From contig NZ_CP137640.1 in assembly GCF_036670025.1 (NCBI RefSeq), positions 964,001 to 1,028,000 of the forward strand: a stretch of 64,000 nucleotides of DNA. The letters are read 5' to 3'. The first letter of the stretch is position 1; each line of letters begins with the position of its first letter. Positions 18,201 to 30,497 of this stretch are shown piece by piece. The notes under the pieces are model-generated. The model ran no database searches and was not told where the DNA came from. It was given only the letters and a program-made list of their open reading frames with translations. The position numbers and the translations under genes were made by a program. Source of the stretch: Bacillus_BD oryzisoli. GTDB taxonomy: Bacteria; Bacillota; Bacilli; Bacillales; Cytobacillaceae.

Positions 18201-19759
18201 ACACGGGTTGAGAAATGTTCTGTTTCGCGGTCTCGATCGATTGCCGGGTTGGTAACGACAGCGACACTTTCTTTAAGAAAATCGGCAATATTTTTCCGAT
18301 CTGGATTCAAAGCAGCAAGGGGAGCATCATGTCCAAGTGAACGAATAGGTTCTGCTCCTTTTTCTGCCATCTGCTCTATCAGCTGAATATGATCTTTTTC
18401 CCATCCAAATGCTTTATATTGGCCATTATGAATTTTATTTAAATAATTAAAAAGCTGGAATGACTGTTTGATTTCCGGCGTTTTTAAGCGTTTTCTTGCT
18501 CCCTCCACTTGAAGCCTTTTTGAAAAACGTTCATATACTTCCTGTTGTAATTGCTCCAGCTCGAATAATTGCAGATTTTCATGCTTCCACTTGAAGCCTA
18601 CTTTTTCTCCCGGTGCAAGTGGTTTAGGGTCTGCTACATATTCGGTTGATGGGATGATGCCTGGTTCAGATGAAAAAAGATAGGAACTGTCTATTTCGAG
18701 CATCCAGAGCGGACGAAGTCCTAGAGCATCTACGCTAAAAACTGCTTCATCACCGAAACGTGATACAATCCCTGCTGGACCTTGCGCAAAATGTCCCCAT
18801 GCTTCACGAATATACGTGTACAAATCCTGCAAGTGGGGACGATAGGCTTTTATTTCATTAATGATAGGTGGGAATAATAAATCAAGTGCTTCAAATAATG
18901 AATAACCATCCCGGCAAATAAAAGTTTCAATGGTCCGGCTTAAATCCTGTGAATCACTGCCGTCCTTTACAAGCGGGACACCGATCATTTTTGCTTCATC
19001 TCTTAATTTAGCAATTGTATTAATTTCACCGTTGTGTCCAAGGACACTAAAGGGCTGGACACGAAACGTGGTTGATAATGTATTTGTTGAATAGCGGTTG
19101 TGACCAAGGGTTATGGTCGAAGCTACAAGCGGGTTGGCCAAGTCATCATAGTACTTTGGAAGAATATCACCGGCACCCATGACTTTATAAACAGCATGAT
19201 ACTGACTAAATGAAGCTACATGTATACAATCATCTTTTTCGAATTCTATCGTTAATTCGAAAAGTTTCTTTGTTAGTTCTTGACCACTAAGGCTGGAAGT
19301 ACAAGCAAATTGGAGGAATATTGGATTTTCTTGGATTGCGATTGGTCCAAGTGCTGTGGAATTTGTTACAGTAACTGAGTGAAATAATAAAGTAAATTGA
19401 GAGTCAGTGAGTGTTTTTAAGAGGAAAGACTTTTTTGCTTCGGCATCTTTGGTTCTAGTAATAAAAATATGTCCGACAACGAATTGATCCTTTTCAGCTT
19501 CATCAGGGTTTACTCCTGCAGCCTTAAGTTTTTCCCGCCAAAGTTTTCGAGGGATATCAATATGAATACCAACTCCATCACCTTCCCCATTGATAAAGCC
19601 TGCTCGGTGATTCATCGTCACCAGCGCATCTATACAACGAAGAATATTATCTTTTGTTGGTGTCTTTGTTTTTTCCAGACAGGCCACAATACCGCATGCA
19701 TCATGCTCCTGCCTGTTAAAATTCTGAAAAGTGTGTTGGCTGTAAAATCGTTCCATCAT
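15278..19759 (-). CDS. Glutamate synthase large-chain homologue, no small subunit nearby
   Basis: Ammonia-transferring amidotransferase and FMN synthase that makes glutamate from glutamine and 2-oxoglutarate. The 1493 residues match the full family plan: class II glutaminase with a nucleophile Cys in HDACGIVACL (residue 22 after propeptide removal), central domain, FMN barrel with GEGGEIKDMLGKYPNTRG and GGTGAARIHALQHVG, the 3Fe-4S ligands in C-x5-C-x4-C (CTTCRGCHLDTC), and the C-terminal GXG-rich domain. It differs from standard chains by His after the last ligand (CHVG rather than CPVG). No GltD-type FAD subunit is in the window. Two ATGs begin the frame but no ribosome site lies within 15 nt; GGAGGTG sits about 38 nt upstream. 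The electron donor is unknown. Confidence 0.88.
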   Translation of the reverse strand: MMERFYSQHTFQNFNRQEHDACGIVACLEKTKTPTKDNILRCIDALVTMNHRAGFINGEGDGVGIHIDIPRKLWREKLKAAGVNPDEAEKDQFVVGHIFITRTKDAEAKKSFLLKTLTDSQFTLLFHSVTVTNSTALGPIAIQENPIFLQFACTSSLSGQELTKKLFELTIEFEKDDCIHVASFSQYHAVYKVMGAGDILPKYYDDLANPLVASTITLGHNRYSTNTLSTTFRVQPFSVLGHNGEINTIAKLRDEAKMIGVPLVKDGSDSQDLSRTIETFICRDGYSLFEALDLLFPPIINEIKAYRPHLQDLYTYIREAWGHFAQGPAGIVSRFGDEAVFSVDALGLRPLWMLEIDSSYLFSSEPGIIPSTEYVADPKPLAPGEKVGFKWKHENLQLFELEQLQQEVYERFSKRLQVEGARKRLKTPEIKQSFQLFNYLNKIHNGQYKAFGWEKDHIQLIEQMAEKGAEPIRSLGHDAPLAALNPDRKNIADFLKESVAVVTNPAIDRDRETEHFSTRVIIGKRPSLFKQEEVLPILELQTPIAIEGKIGAEAAGALQQPSYEQIIRYFQERNLAETIHAVFQKDETIDSALKRLCHEAVTAVKQGKALIIIDDDTAHQNGYYWLDPHLVTSAIDQALVKEEVRRDCSLVLRSAAVRSLHDIITLFGLGADLISPYFMFMTVTDEHIQPAIHLYSALTKGLEKVISTIGIHELRGYGRLFSSIGLHEDIANCLNIVNFFGSKELSYDFQAIKADAAERAADYHNDKARIGKTFHLFPRIWKSIGDVAATGDYNNYRDKISEQEKQNSITIRHLTCFKASDTPLSAKDVDISVGQHNLPFVISSMSFGSQNEIAFRAYAEGANRLNMVSLNGEGGEIKDMLGKYPNTRGQQVASGRFGVNAELLNSSNLLEIKIGQGAKPGEGGHLPGSKVTEKIAEARNATIGSDLISPSNNHDIYSIEDLAQMISELKTANDQARVAVKVPVVPNIGTIAVGIAKAGADIITLSGFDGGTGAARIHALQHVGLPVEIGVKAAHNALLEAGLRDRVEIWGDGGIKSAADVLKIMLLGANRIGFGTLSMVAIGCTTCRGCHLDTCHVGIATQIDSEAQAKEHGLRRFVPRQFEAAVQSITNLFTAFGNELKELAASIGIRHLQDAVGRSDLLEQTAGKDKLDLTYLLKPLEISQIHPQDAVCAEAAKESQLQIAVGAEYLDGTDAKLKQSREYQSVTSEQRILGSRVSCHRVRDRLDGSYKKLPSIHLKYSNGSIPGNGLGAYNSSGIHIEVNGGAQDGIGKASFGGKILIFKSKGKNSQFLNGSVGKGFGYGAQKGLLVAQGNADARAGIRLSGADMIIGGQLKQPIKEQETGNIGVNANIKGFAFEYMTNGRGLVLGDPGPWICAGMTGGVVYVRNQPEMGLTKEAIIRRIAKGAKVSVTPLSEKGISDIKELLGQYKQLLANQGQQDEANLLKPLLENPEAHFLQIVPVKEQADPSVSTE

Positions 19760-20123
19760 AATTCGGCTTAAATGAATGATTATTCTTAAGCCTTTTCACC
19801 TCCTGAATAATTGATGATCACCTTTCCGATGAAAGCCAGACTGTCAATTAGCTTTATAAAGATACTCATTTGAGTGGAAATTCAGGCTAATGACGCTCAA
19901 TATTCATGGCAAACAGAAGGTAACTTTTCAAAGACCAGCAACTTTATAGTATCACATCAATTTTTGGAAATCAATTAATTATAAGAATATTTGAATAATT
20001 TACAAAAGGAAAAAAGTCATTAAAGTATTGGGAAATGTATTGAAACAGTTAAATAAGCGGAAAACGGCATAAGATAAACGGAAGCTATCAAAGCTTCCGT
20101 TATGAATAAAAATAAATAAATTA
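19760..20123 (-). other. Gap upstream of the glutamate synthase gene
   Basis: This 364-bp stretch holds no gene I can support. On the minus strand it is the leader of the glutamate synthase gene and carries the isolated GGAGGTG at 19797-19803. I searched by eye for T-box, glycine and glutamine riboswitch signatures and found none. The right part contains a terminator for gsaB at 20077-20101 and AT-rich sequence. Confidence 0.5.
20077..20101 (-). terminator. Terminator after gsaB
   Basis: The 10-bp stem AACGGAAGCT / AGCTTCCGTT lies 23 bp beyond the gsaB stop codon. Confidence 0.75.
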
Positions 20124-21419
20124 TTATTCTGCAGCGAGTTCAGAAAAGGCATTTTCTACAGCAAAAATCGTCGCATCAATATCCTCTTCTGTATGGGCAA
20201 TCGTTAAAAACCAGGCTTCGTATTTCGATGGTGCCAGATGAATGCCTTGTTTTAACATTAATTTGAAGAACTTAGCAAACATTTCTCCGTCCGTGTTCTC
20301 TGCCTGCTCATAATTTTCTATTTTTTCGTCCGTAAAGTAAACGGTTAATGCCCCTTTTAAGCGATTAATGGTAATAGACATATTATGTTGTTTTGCTGCA
20401 TTTAGAATTCCTTCTTCAAGCTTCGCTCCTAAACGGTCTAAATAGTCATAGATACCATCTTGTTTTAATACTTCAAGACAAGCAATTCCAGCTAGAATAG
20501 ACGCAGGATTTCCGGCCATGGTACCTGCTTGATAGGCTGGACCTAATGGAGCCACATGCTCCATGATATCTTTTCTACCGCCGTAAGCTCCGATTGGAAG
20601 ACCGCCGCCAATAATTTTTCCCATTGCTGTTAAATCAGGTGTTACTCCAAGCAGATCCTGGGCTCCTCCATATGTAAAACGAAAAGCTGTAATGACTTCA
20701 TCATAAATAACAAGAGCACCTGCTTTGTGAGTCAGCTCGTTCACCGCTTCTAAGAAGCCTGGATTGGGTTCAACAATACCAAAGTTTCCGACAATTGGTT
20801 CAACTAGTACGGCAGCAATTTCATTTCCCCATTTCTCTAAAGCTTGTTTAAATGGTTCAATATCATTAAATGGAACAGTAATTACTTCTTGTGCAATGCT
20901 TTTGGGAACTCCGGCAGAATCCGGCGTGCCAAGTGTGGAAGGACCTGAACCTGCAGCGACAAGGACGAGATCTGAATGACCATGATAACAGCCGGCAAAT
21001 TTAATAATCTTATCTCGCCCTGTATAAGCACGGGCTACACGGATTGTTGTCATGACTGCTTCAGTACCTGAGTTAACGAATCGTACCTTTTCTAATGCCG
21101 GCATGGCTTCTTTAAGCATTTTAGCAAAGGTAACTTCATGTGGTGTTGGTGTCCCAAAGAGTACCCCGGTTTCCGCAGCTTTTTTAATAGCTTCAATGAT
21201 ATGCGGATGGGCATGACCTGTGATAATAGGTCCATATGCGGCTAAATAATCGATATATTGGTTTCCATCAACATCATAAAAATAAGCACCTTGTCCTCTT
21301 TCCATTGCAACAGGTGCGCCGCCGCCGACTGCCTTGTAAGAACGGGATGGACTGTTTACTCCTCCGACAATATGTTTGAGTGCTTCAGTATGTAATCGTT
21401 CAGAATTAGTAAAATGCAT
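20124..21419 (-). CDS. gsaB: Glutamate-1-semialdehyde 2,1-aminomutase
   Basis: PLP-dependent aminotransferase-fold enzyme that converts glutamate-1-semialdehyde to 5-aminolevulinate, the haem precursor. It has 431 residues. Visible features: NSGTEAVMTTIRVARAYTGRDKIIKFAGCYHGH, LVIYDEVITAFR, and the PLP-binding Lys in AMGKIIGGGLPIGAYGG (about residue 268). The position between ygaE and ygaF identifies it as the second copy, gsaB, as in B. subtilis; hemL proper would be in the hemAXCDBL operon elsewhere. ATG start with a GGGGG site. Confidence 0.92.
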   Translation of the reverse strand: MHFTNSERLHTEALKHIVGGVNSPSRSYKAVGGGAPVAMERGQGAYFYDVDGNQYIDYLAAYGPIITGHAHPHIIEAIKKAAETGVLFGTPTPHEVTFAKMLKEAMPALEKVRFVNSGTEAVMTTIRVARAYTGRDKIIKFAGCYHGHSDLVLVAAGSGPSTLGTPDSAGVPKSIAQEVITVPFNDIEPFKQALEKWGNEIAAVLVEPIVGNFGIVEPNPGFLEAVNELTHKAGALVIYDEVITAFRFTYGGAQDLLGVTPDLTAMGKIIGGGLPIGAYGGRKDIMEHVAPLGPAYQAGTMAGNPASILAGIACLEVLKQDGIYDYLDRLGAKLEEGILNAAKQHNMSITINRLKGALTVYFTDEKIENYEQAENTDGEMFAKFFKLMLKQGIHLAPSKYEAWFLTIAHTEEDIDATIFAVENAFSELAAE

Positions 21420-21627
21420 GATATAGTAAACCCCCTAATTAGTCTGCTTCTACATTTTAGCACTATTGGTAATTATATTCTTATATCTAATTATTTTGAC
21501 AATGAAATTTAAACGTTTTTAACTATGGTTCAAATGCTCGTCTAGGTTGTTTACCTGAAAATTCCTGCATATAAATAGAAACAAGCTCTATTAATCCATT
21601 CTGGAACAGCGGGAAAAGAGGGTAAGC

Positions 21628-22035
21628 ATGATCTATTTCATTACACTTGCCTTTACGATCTATTGTATCGTAATGAGTTTACGAACTATTTTTATCCCAA
21701 ACACGATTAAAGGAAAAATTGTATCGGTAGAAAATTTTATTTATTTAACCTTTGTTTATATTACGATTTTGATTGGTTTTGGATTGGTTTATATTTTACT
21801 TGAAACAAAAGGCTTTCAAATTATGATTGAACAATATCCAATGGCAACTGAGAACTTTGTGGAACGGTTTGGAACGTATCTTTATTTTAGTGCTGTTACA
21901 CTTTTTTCAGTTGGCTACGGGGATATAGCCCCAATTGGAATCGGACGATTGATTGCGATGGTTGAAGCTTTAATTGGTTATACGATTCCAGCTGCTTTTG
22001 TAGCAAAAGCGGTGTATGGCCGTGAACGGAAGTGA
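21628..22035 (+). CDS. Two-helix potassium channel protein
   Basis: A 135-residue membrane protein with three hydrophobic stretches and a K+ selectivity filter, TLFSVGYGD, between the second and third (about residues 90-98). This is the ion-channel-2 pore domain without a cytoplasmic RCK regulatory domain. ATG start 6 nt after GAGGG. It stands between gsaB and bcp, divergent from gsaB. Ion selectivity for potassium follows from GYGD; gating is unknown. Confidence 0.87.
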   Translation: MIYFITLAFTIYCIVMSLRTIFIPNTIKGKIVSVENFIYLTFVYITILIGFGLVYILLETKGFQIMIEQYPMATENFVERFGTYLYFSAVTLFSVGYGDIAPIGIGRLIAMVEALIGYTIPAAFVAKAVYGRERK

Positions 22036-22151
22036 GTTACTAGTTGTCTTGGTGTGAGGAATAAGTTAATCTGTATGTAGAACATAAATACGTATGTATT
22101 AGTTTGAAAGAAAATATATACTTAATTTGTGCTGATAGGAGGAATGTTTCA

Positions 22152-22622
22152 ATGTCAACACTGACAGGGCAAGTTGCACCAGATATTGCTTTACCTGCAA
22201 GCAGCGGACAAACCATTCAGTTGTCTGATTTCCGTGGTAAGAATATTGTACTTTATTTCTATCCAAAAGATATGACACCAGGCTGTACAACGGAGGCATG
22301 TGATTTTCGCGATCGCCATGAGGATTTCTCAAAATTAAATACGGTGATTCTAGGCGTTAGTCCTGACCCGATATCAAAGCATGAAAAATTCATTGAGAAG
22401 CACGGTTTACCTTTTATATTGCTGTCAGATGAAGAACAGGAATTAGCAAAGGCCTTTGACGTATGGAAGTTGAAAAAAAACTTTGGTAAGGAATATATGG
22501 GAATTGAGCGCAGCACTTTTATTATTGATTCAGAAGGAAAAATCGTAAAGGAATGGCGCAAAGTCAAAGTTAAAGAACATACAAACGAAGTGTATCAGTT
22601 TATTCAAGAAAATTTAGTCTAA
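22152..22622 (+). CDS. bcp: Thiol peroxidase Bcp (peroxiredoxin)
   Basis: Thioredoxin-dependent peroxiredoxin that reduces hydrogen peroxide and organic hydroperoxides in the cytoplasm. The 156-residue protein has the peroxidatic and resolving cysteines at 45 and 50 in the PGCTTEACDFRD motif, the same numbering as E. coli Bcp. The ATG at 22152 follows AGGAGG; an upstream in-frame ATG at 22104 has no such site and would add an unrelated extension. It corresponds to ygaF of B. subtilis and is followed by perR, the peroxide regulator. Confidence 0.93.
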   Translation: MSTLTGQVAPDIALPASSGQTIQLSDFRGKNIVLYFYPKDMTPGCTTEACDFRDRHEDFSKLNTVILGVSPDPISKHEKFIEKHGLPFILLSDEEQELAKAFDVWKLKKNFGKEYMGIERSTFIIDSEGKIVKEWRKVKVKEHTNEVYQFIQENLV

Positions 22623-22639
22623 AACAAAGACAAAAATAG

Positions 22640-22675
22640 AAAAGGCTCTGTTACATTGATGTAACAGGGCCTTAA
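22640..22675 (+). terminator. Terminator after bcp
   Basis: The stem AAGGCTCTGTTACA / TGTAACAGGGCCTT has a small loop and lies 18 bp after the stop codon. Confidence 0.85.
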
Positions 22676-22765
22676 TACATATAAATTTAAATTATTTTTA
22701 AGCCTATTTTTCTCCGAAAAGGCAATTGTCCATTCATTTATGATTGTATTGAATATCTTTATATT

Positions 22766-22822
22766 AGGGCATACCTCCTCAGATAGTTTTTAGCAGGTTG
22801 AAGCAATCAGCCTGCTTTTTTT
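22766..22822 (+). ncRNA. Candidate small RNA with CCTCCTC stretch and own terminator
   Basis: In the 470-bp gap between bcp and perR a second terminator, AGCAGG(14-nt loop)CCTGCT followed by a T run, occurs 110 bp beyond the bcp terminator. Just before it is ACCTCCTC, complementary to a Shine-Dalgarno sequence, as in C-rich Bacillus regulatory RNAs. A possible TATATT -10 box lies at 22760-22765, but its -35 box is poor. The rest of the gap holds only the perR promoter and AT-rich sequence. This could simply be a back-up terminator. Confidence 0.3.
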
Positions 22823-23009
22823 ATTTAGGTACTATTTACCAGGAGTCTTTTCTATAGTTAATCATGACTTATACATGTATTTGCAAAAAAAAGGATACTG
22901 ACATATAAGTGGATAAGCGGTGGTCTATAAAAGATTTTATGACAAAACAATAAAAGCAATAAAACATATTAATAAAGCGCTGATAAACCACGTTAGTAGG
23001 GTGGTTATA

Positions 23010-23055
23010 TTGACAAAAGTACTAAAAATTTGTACACTAATTATAACAATTATAA
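23010..23055 (+). promoter_or_regulatory. perR promoter with PerR box
   Basis: TTGACA (23010-23015) and TACACT (23033-23038, preceded by TG) are separated by 17 bp. Immediately downstream, over the expected start of transcription, is TTATAACAATTATAA (23041-23055), one mismatch from the PerR-box consensus TTATAATNATTATAA. This is the expected arrangement for negative autoregulation of perR. Confidence 0.85.
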
Positions 23056-23095
23056 ATTAATAATATTTTTTTAATAAAGAAAGAGGTGTATGACG

Positions 23096-23533
23096 GTGGA
23101 ACAAAATCATTTAAAGGAAGCGCTAGAAACCTTAAAAGAAACGCGGGTTCGTATTACACCACAACGTCATGCGATACTCGAATATTTAATAAACTCAATG
23201 TCACACCCAACAGCAGATGATATTTATAAAGCCTTAGAAGGAAAATTCCCTAATATGAGTGTAGCAACAGTTTATAATAATCTGAGAGTATTTCGTGAGG
23301 TTGGCCTCGTGAAGGAATTGACCTACGGCGATTCATCTAGTCGTTTTGATTTTGTTACAACGCAGCATTATCATGTCATTTGTGAGAACTGCGGAAAAAT
23401 TGTTGATTTTCATTATCCTGGATTGGATGAAGTGGAGCAGCTTGCAAGCTCAGTAACAGGCTTTAAAATCAGCCATCATCGTATGGAAATTTATGGTTCA
23501 TGCCCTGATTGTACGATGAAAGAAGTACATTAA
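23096..23533 (+). CDS. perR: Peroxide-responsive repressor PerR
   Basis: Fur-family metalloregulator that represses peroxide-defence genes and is inactivated when bound iron promotes oxidation of its own histidines. With the GTG at 23096 the protein is 145 residues and its numbering agrees with B. subtilis PerR: metal ligands His37, Asp85, His91, His93, Asp104 and structural-zinc cysteines 96, 99, 136, 139 all fall in place. AAGAGGTG lies 7 nt before this GTG; the ATG at 23090 is too close to it. The DNA-binding helix is in SVATVYNNLRVF. Preceded by a PerR box. Confidence 0.95.
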   Translation: MEQNHLKEALETLKETRVRITPQRHAILEYLINSMSHPTADDIYKALEGKFPNMSVATVYNNLRVFREVGLVKELTYGDSSSRFDFVTTQHYHVICENCGKIVDFHYPGLDEVEQLASSVTGFKISHHRMEIYGSCPDCTMKEVH

Positions 23534-23544
23534 TAGGGGAAATC

Positions 23545-23577
23545 TGCTGATAGTTTTTTGGGCTATCGGCTTTTTTA
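23545..23577 (+). terminator. Terminator after perR
   Basis: GCTGATAG / CTATCGGC stem (one G-U pair) followed by TTTTTT. Confidence 0.8.
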
Positions 23578-23590
23578 TGTTGTGTGATTG

Positions 23591-23623
23591 AAAAGAGGGT
23601 GTCCCCGTGGGATACCCTCTTTT
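23591..23623. terminator. Bidirectional terminator between perR and ygzB
   Basis: The 10-bp stem AAAAGAGGGT / ACCCTCTTTT surrounds a 13-nt loop; A and T ends on both sides suit both convergent genes. Confidence 0.82.
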
Positions 23624-23994
23624 CAGTAATTTCCTTTGTTATTAAAGTTGTTTTTACGATTCAGTTTTTCATTAAATTCCTTACCTTCTAAAGTAGGATC
23701 AAGTGTCAGAGGTTCATTACAATACATACACATGTCAACTCTCCCGAGCATTTTTGTATGCTTACCACAGTTTGGACAAACGACTTGGATAGTTTTAGTT
23801 GAAAGCATTCCAATCCAAAAGTAAACCACAGTACTAGCAATGATAAATAACAAACCAAGCAGCATAAAAATGGTCATTAGAATAGGAGAGTTTCTGAAAA
23901 ATATACCAAAATACATAACAACAAATCCGATAAAAATTAAACTGAGAGCAAAAGTACGTATTTTATTAATTTTACTAGAATATTTTTTCGCCAT
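23623..23994 (-). CDS. ygzB: YgzB family zinc-ribbon membrane protein (DUF2614)
   Basis: A 123-residue protein with two membrane helices (about residues 15-34 and 40-63) and a C-terminal zinc ribbon whose ligands are CPNC (about 73-76) and CMYC (about 92-95). The tail is Asn/Lys-rich and probably disordered. It lies between perR and ygxA, convergent to perR, exactly as in B. subtilis. The ATG at 23994 follows a purine-rich GGGAGG site. Function unknown. Confidence 0.87.
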   Translation of the reverse strand: MAKKYSSKINKIRTFALSLIFIGFVVMYFGIFFRNSPILMTIFMLLGLLFIIASTVVYFWIGMLSTKTIQVVCPNCGKHTKMLGRVDMCMYCNEPLTLDPTLEGKEFNEKLNRKNNFNNKGNY

Positions 23995-24237
23995 ACAAAT
24001 TCCCTCCCTAAAATTAAACTATATAGTATATTTTTGCAAAAATGAATCATTTTGTTTGAAAAAAATTAAGTATTTTCCGAATATATATAAACTTAATAAA
24101 ACACCAGTAGTATTCATAAGATTTATGATTAATTTGAAGGAAATTATCTTTTTTCGTCGAAAATATAAGGGCTAATAGGCTAGTATAGAAAAGTTAGTCA
24201 AAGCGTATAACACTTGAAATGTATAGGGGGATTCAAG

Positions 24238-25122
24238 GTGGAAGACATTCTTCGTCCGATCTATCAAGAACGTGCAAGTCAGGAAAATACCTTAGGTGTA
24301 CTTATTATTGAAAAACGTGAAAAATCAATTCCTTTCACAGATACCTTCGATGCGATATTACTTATTGTTGTAAAGGATGCAGTTCAGCCTGTATTTATCA
24401 AACATTATTCCTATCAAAATAAAAAGGCAGCGATGCATATTGTAACGGAAGCGCAATTGAATGAATGGCTTCTAATAGGATCTAACCGCAAGGTCATAGA
24501 ATGGATTTATTCAGGCAGGGTTTTGTTCGATCGAAATGAATTTCTGCATAATCTAAGAGTTGAACTGAATGAATTTCCCTTTAATGGACGGAAGTTAAAA
24601 ATGGGATTAGAATTTGCCAAACTTATTCGCCGCTATATGGACGGAAAATCCTTCTTTAAAAATAGTCAATACTTAGATGCTTTTAATCATATCGTTCACT
24701 CCCTACATCATCTTGGAAGATTGGCTTTGATTGAAAACGGATTTCATCCAGAGGTTACTGTTTGGAAGCAAGTAAAGCAAATTGAACCTGAAATATATCA
24801 ACTGTATTATGAATTAGTTAATAGTGAAGAGGAATTAGAAAAACGTTTGAGTCTATTATTTTTAGCAAGTGATTTTCTCATCCATTCCCGAACTGAAAGG
24901 GGAATCGCACATTTAATTGATGTATTGAAGACTAAGGAGTTCTGGTCGTTTAATGAAATTGCTTCACACCCCGAACTAAGTTTATATTCTGTTGACTTAG
25001 AAGTCCTCTTCGAATATTTGGTTGAGAAACACTTTATTGAAGTCGTGACAATAGAAACGAAGGGTCAAGGTATTTTCCACAGAAATTATAAAGCAGCGGA
25101 AAAATTATTAAATAAAAAGTAA
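24238..25122 (+). CDS. ygxA: YgxA, nucleotidyltransferase-like protein
   Basis: A soluble protein of about 294 residues always found just upstream of this rrn operon in Bacillus. Its N-terminal part resembles a nucleotidyltransferase fold (LIIEKREKSIPFTDTFDAILLIV, residues 20-42), and the C-terminal third looks like a winged-helix region (FWSFNEIASHPELSLYSVDLEVLFEYLVEKHFIE). The GTG at 24238 gives the N-terminus EDILRPIYQERAS expected for the family and follows AGGGGG; the ATG at 24214 does not. No enzymatic activity is established. Transcribed toward the rRNA genes. Confidence 0.85.
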   Translation: MEDILRPIYQERASQENTLGVLIIEKREKSIPFTDTFDAILLIVVKDAVQPVFIKHYSYQNKKAAMHIVTEAQLNEWLLIGSNRKVIEWIYSGRVLFDRNEFLHNLRVELNEFPFNGRKLKMGLEFAKLIRRYMDGKSFFKNSQYLDAFNHIVHSLHHLGRLALIENGFHPEVTVWKQVKQIEPEIYQLYYELVNSEEELEKRLSLLFLASDFLIHSRTERGIAHLIDVLKTKEFWSFNEIASHPELSLYSVDLEVLFEYLVEKHFIEVVTIETKGQGIFHRNYKAAEKLLNKK

Positions 25123-25131
25123 TAAATACTA

Positions 25132-25160
25132 TTGACCTTTATAAAATTAATTGATATATT
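25132..25160 (+). promoter_or_regulatory. rrn promoter P1
   Basis: TTGACC (25132-25137) and TATATT (25155-25160) with the 17-bp spacing of SigA promoters, about 200 bp before 16S. Confidence 0.8.
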
Positions 25161-25214
25161 TATAACCGTCGCTGTGAAACACGTTAAAACCTTTCGCGGC
25201 TGACGGGAAAGTTA

Positions 25215-25243
25215 TTGACATTCTAAATGTCGTGTGTTAAATT
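25215..25243 (+). promoter_or_regulatory. rrn promoter P2
   Basis: TTGACA (25215-25220) and TAAATT (25238-25243), 17-bp spacing. A boxA-like TGCTCTTTGAAAAC follows at about 25278, as in antiterminated rRNA leaders. Confidence 0.75.
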
Positions 25244-25363
25244 AATTAGGTCGCTTCTGAAATAGCGGTAACAAATTGCTCTTTGAAAACTAAACAAACA
25301 AAAACGTCAACGTTAATTCTAGTTGCCTGAAGGCAAACAAAACTTATGAGCAAGTCAAACAAT

Positions 25364-30015
<4,652 letters not shown>

Positions 30016-30026
30016 AATCGAAATGC

Positions 30027-30131
30027 GGAGGCGCCTTGCCCAGGAGCGACAAGCTTAAGACGGGGCGGCGAGAAGGTTGTTCTTTAACCTTCTTGACGGC
30101 ACGGCTTAAGACTCGAGCTCCTAGGCGCCGA
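30027..30131 (+). repeat. Structured repeat element in the 23S-5S spacer
   Basis: A 105-bp imperfect inverted repeat lies in the spacer. Nested stems: GGCGCC (30030-30035 with 30124-30129), AGGAGC with GCTCCT (30042-30047, 30117-30122), CTTAAG with CTTAAG (30054-30059, 30105-30110) and an apical GAAGGTT/AACCTTC hairpin (30072-30078, 30086-30092). It is more GC-rich than the spacer around it. Similar GC-rich fold-back repeats are, to my knowledge, scattered through Bacillaceae genomes. Here it would be part of the pre-rRNA. Confidence 0.75.
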
Positions 30132-30251
30132 AGCTGGACAGAACATTGATACTCAGCCTTTTCTTCAGCATTATCTAGTTTTGAGGGAATAATTTTTATG
30201 AAATCCCTTGAAAATTTTTATAAAGACATTATAATAATATATGTCTTAGAG

Positions 30252-30368
<117 letters not shown>

Positions 30369-30378
30369 GTAATGTTAT

Positions 30379-30402
30379 TCCGCAGTAGCTCAGTGGTAGA
30401 GC
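30379..30402 (+). pseudogene. 5' fragment of a tRNA-Asn gene
   Basis: The first 24 nt of tRNA-Asn (acceptor 5' strand and D arm, TCCGCAGTAGCTCAG...) occur here without the rest of the tRNA. With three upstream bases the identical stretch is 27 bp long (30376-30402) and recurs at 30495-30521 as the start of the intact tRNA-Asn. Confidence 0.88.
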
Positions 30403-30494
30403 GATCGCATGCCTCGAAGAGGCGCGATCTGCAATAAAAGCCAAAGGCTTTTAGCGCACAAGACCACTAGCAATAGTGAGGGAATAATACTTAC
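30403..30494 (+). other. Structured 92-bp insertion before tRNA-Asn
   Basis: Sequence between the tRNA-Asn fragment and the intact gene. It can fold into three consecutive hairpins: GATCGC..GCCTC gaa GAGGCGCGATC (30403-30429), AAAAGCC aaa GGCTTTT (30436-30452) and CACTA gcaa TAGTG (30465-30478). It contains no gene. Bounded by 27-bp direct repeats of the tRNA 5' end. Confidence 0.75.
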
Positions 30495-30497
30495 TAT

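Noticed and set aside
19760..19920. Riboswitch or T-box upstream of the glutamate synthase gene
   Set aside because: No T-box GGTGG motif, tandem glycine aptamer or other known core was seen.
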